From the NCBI RefSeq assembly GCF_008795955.1, contig NZ_VMHN01000002.1, forward strand, positions 744,001 to 808,000: a stretch of 64,000 nt of DNA, read 5' to 3'. Both the position numbers and the translations under genes were made by a program. Numbering within the stretch: the stretch's first letter is position 1; each line of letters starts with the position of its first letter. Of the stretch, positions 63,799-64,000 are shown piece after piece. Below the pieces are notes generated by a model. The model saw only the letters and a program-made list of their open reading frames with translations. It did not search any database and was not told the DNA's origin. Source of the stretch: Marinobacter denitrificans. Lineage in GTDB: Bacteria; Pseudomonadota; Gammaproteobacteria; Pseudomonadales; Oleiphilaceae.

Positions 63799-64000
<202 letters not shown>

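Overview
The window looks like a chromosomal segment of a marine gammaproteobacterium, most like Marinobacter. This is an inference from gene content and order: a gacA/uvrY-uvrC-pgsA ... tRNA-Gly-tRNA-Cys block, flgA-flgM-flgN beside cheV-cheR, a TRAP uptake system, mnmC, a single-chain acyl-CoA carboxylase and a ligA end. No database search was possible. Both edges cut a gene: a possible PIG-L-type deacetylase at the left and the BRCT end of ligA at the right.

Layout. 1-6.4 kb: a tightly packed plus-strand cluster with a sucrose-phosphate-synthase-like glycosyltransferase fused to a HAD phosphatase, a GT-B transferase, a GT2 transferase, a NodS-like methyltransferase and an acyl-CoA-dehydrogenase-like protein. 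It is probably an uncharacterised glycoconjugate or compatible-solute pathway. 6.4-9.3 kb: a TRAP transporter (large permease, small permease, binding protein) on the minus strand. 9.5-11.5 kb: a 36-residue small ORF coupled to an SDR, then a Gfo/Idh/MocA oxidoreductase with a clear terminator.

11.6-24.5 kb is the accessory part, a DNA-modification/restriction island. It holds a methyltransferase-HNH fusion and a Vsr endonuclease (minus strand), a divergent DNA cytosine-5 methyltransferase (plus strand), and a three-gene minus-strand operon of a P-loop ATPase (617 aa), a roughly 430-aa protein with a CxC motif, and a 1711-aa protein ending in an FtsK/HerA motor. The sizes, order and motifs of the last three match DptF-DptG-DptH, the restriction half of DNA phosphorothioation (Dnd) systems. 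No dndABCDE or ssp genes lie in the window; a 5-methylcytosine enzyme is the neighbour instead. This chimera is the most interesting object here.

24.5-29.2 kb: an NAD-dependent molybdenum formate dehydrogenase (alpha subunit plus a fused gamma-beta diaphorase subunit). 29.4-31.5 kb: an SDR and a CaiB/BaiF CoA-transferase. 31.5-38.5 kb: tRNA-Cys and tRNA-Gly, an Mla/Ttg2-type lipid ABC operon with its lipoprotein, then pgsA, uvrC and gacA/uvrY. 38.5-43.2 kb: housekeeping and small-transporter genes (YheU-like, AzlC/AzlD, DUF938, acylphosphatase, AEC permease, GAF-GGDEF cyclase) and tRNA-Ser. 43.5-51.6 kb: a one-polypeptide biotin-dependent carboxylase, an isochorismatase-like hydrolase, a double cupin, a lipocalin, a leucine-type dehydrogenase and a sodium-coupled amino-acid transporter. 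51.7-57.4 kb: an MFS permease, cheR, cheV, flgA, flgM (with a textbook sigma-28 promoter), flgN and an odd MshEN-like membrane/secreted protein. 57.6-64 kb: cyclophilin, mnmC, a CBS protein, a large Calx-beta-like lipoprotein and the end of ligA.

No CRISPR array, rRNA, intact insertion sequence or phage gene was seen. Homologies are judged by eye from motifs, lengths and gene order; product names beyond the visible motifs are inference.
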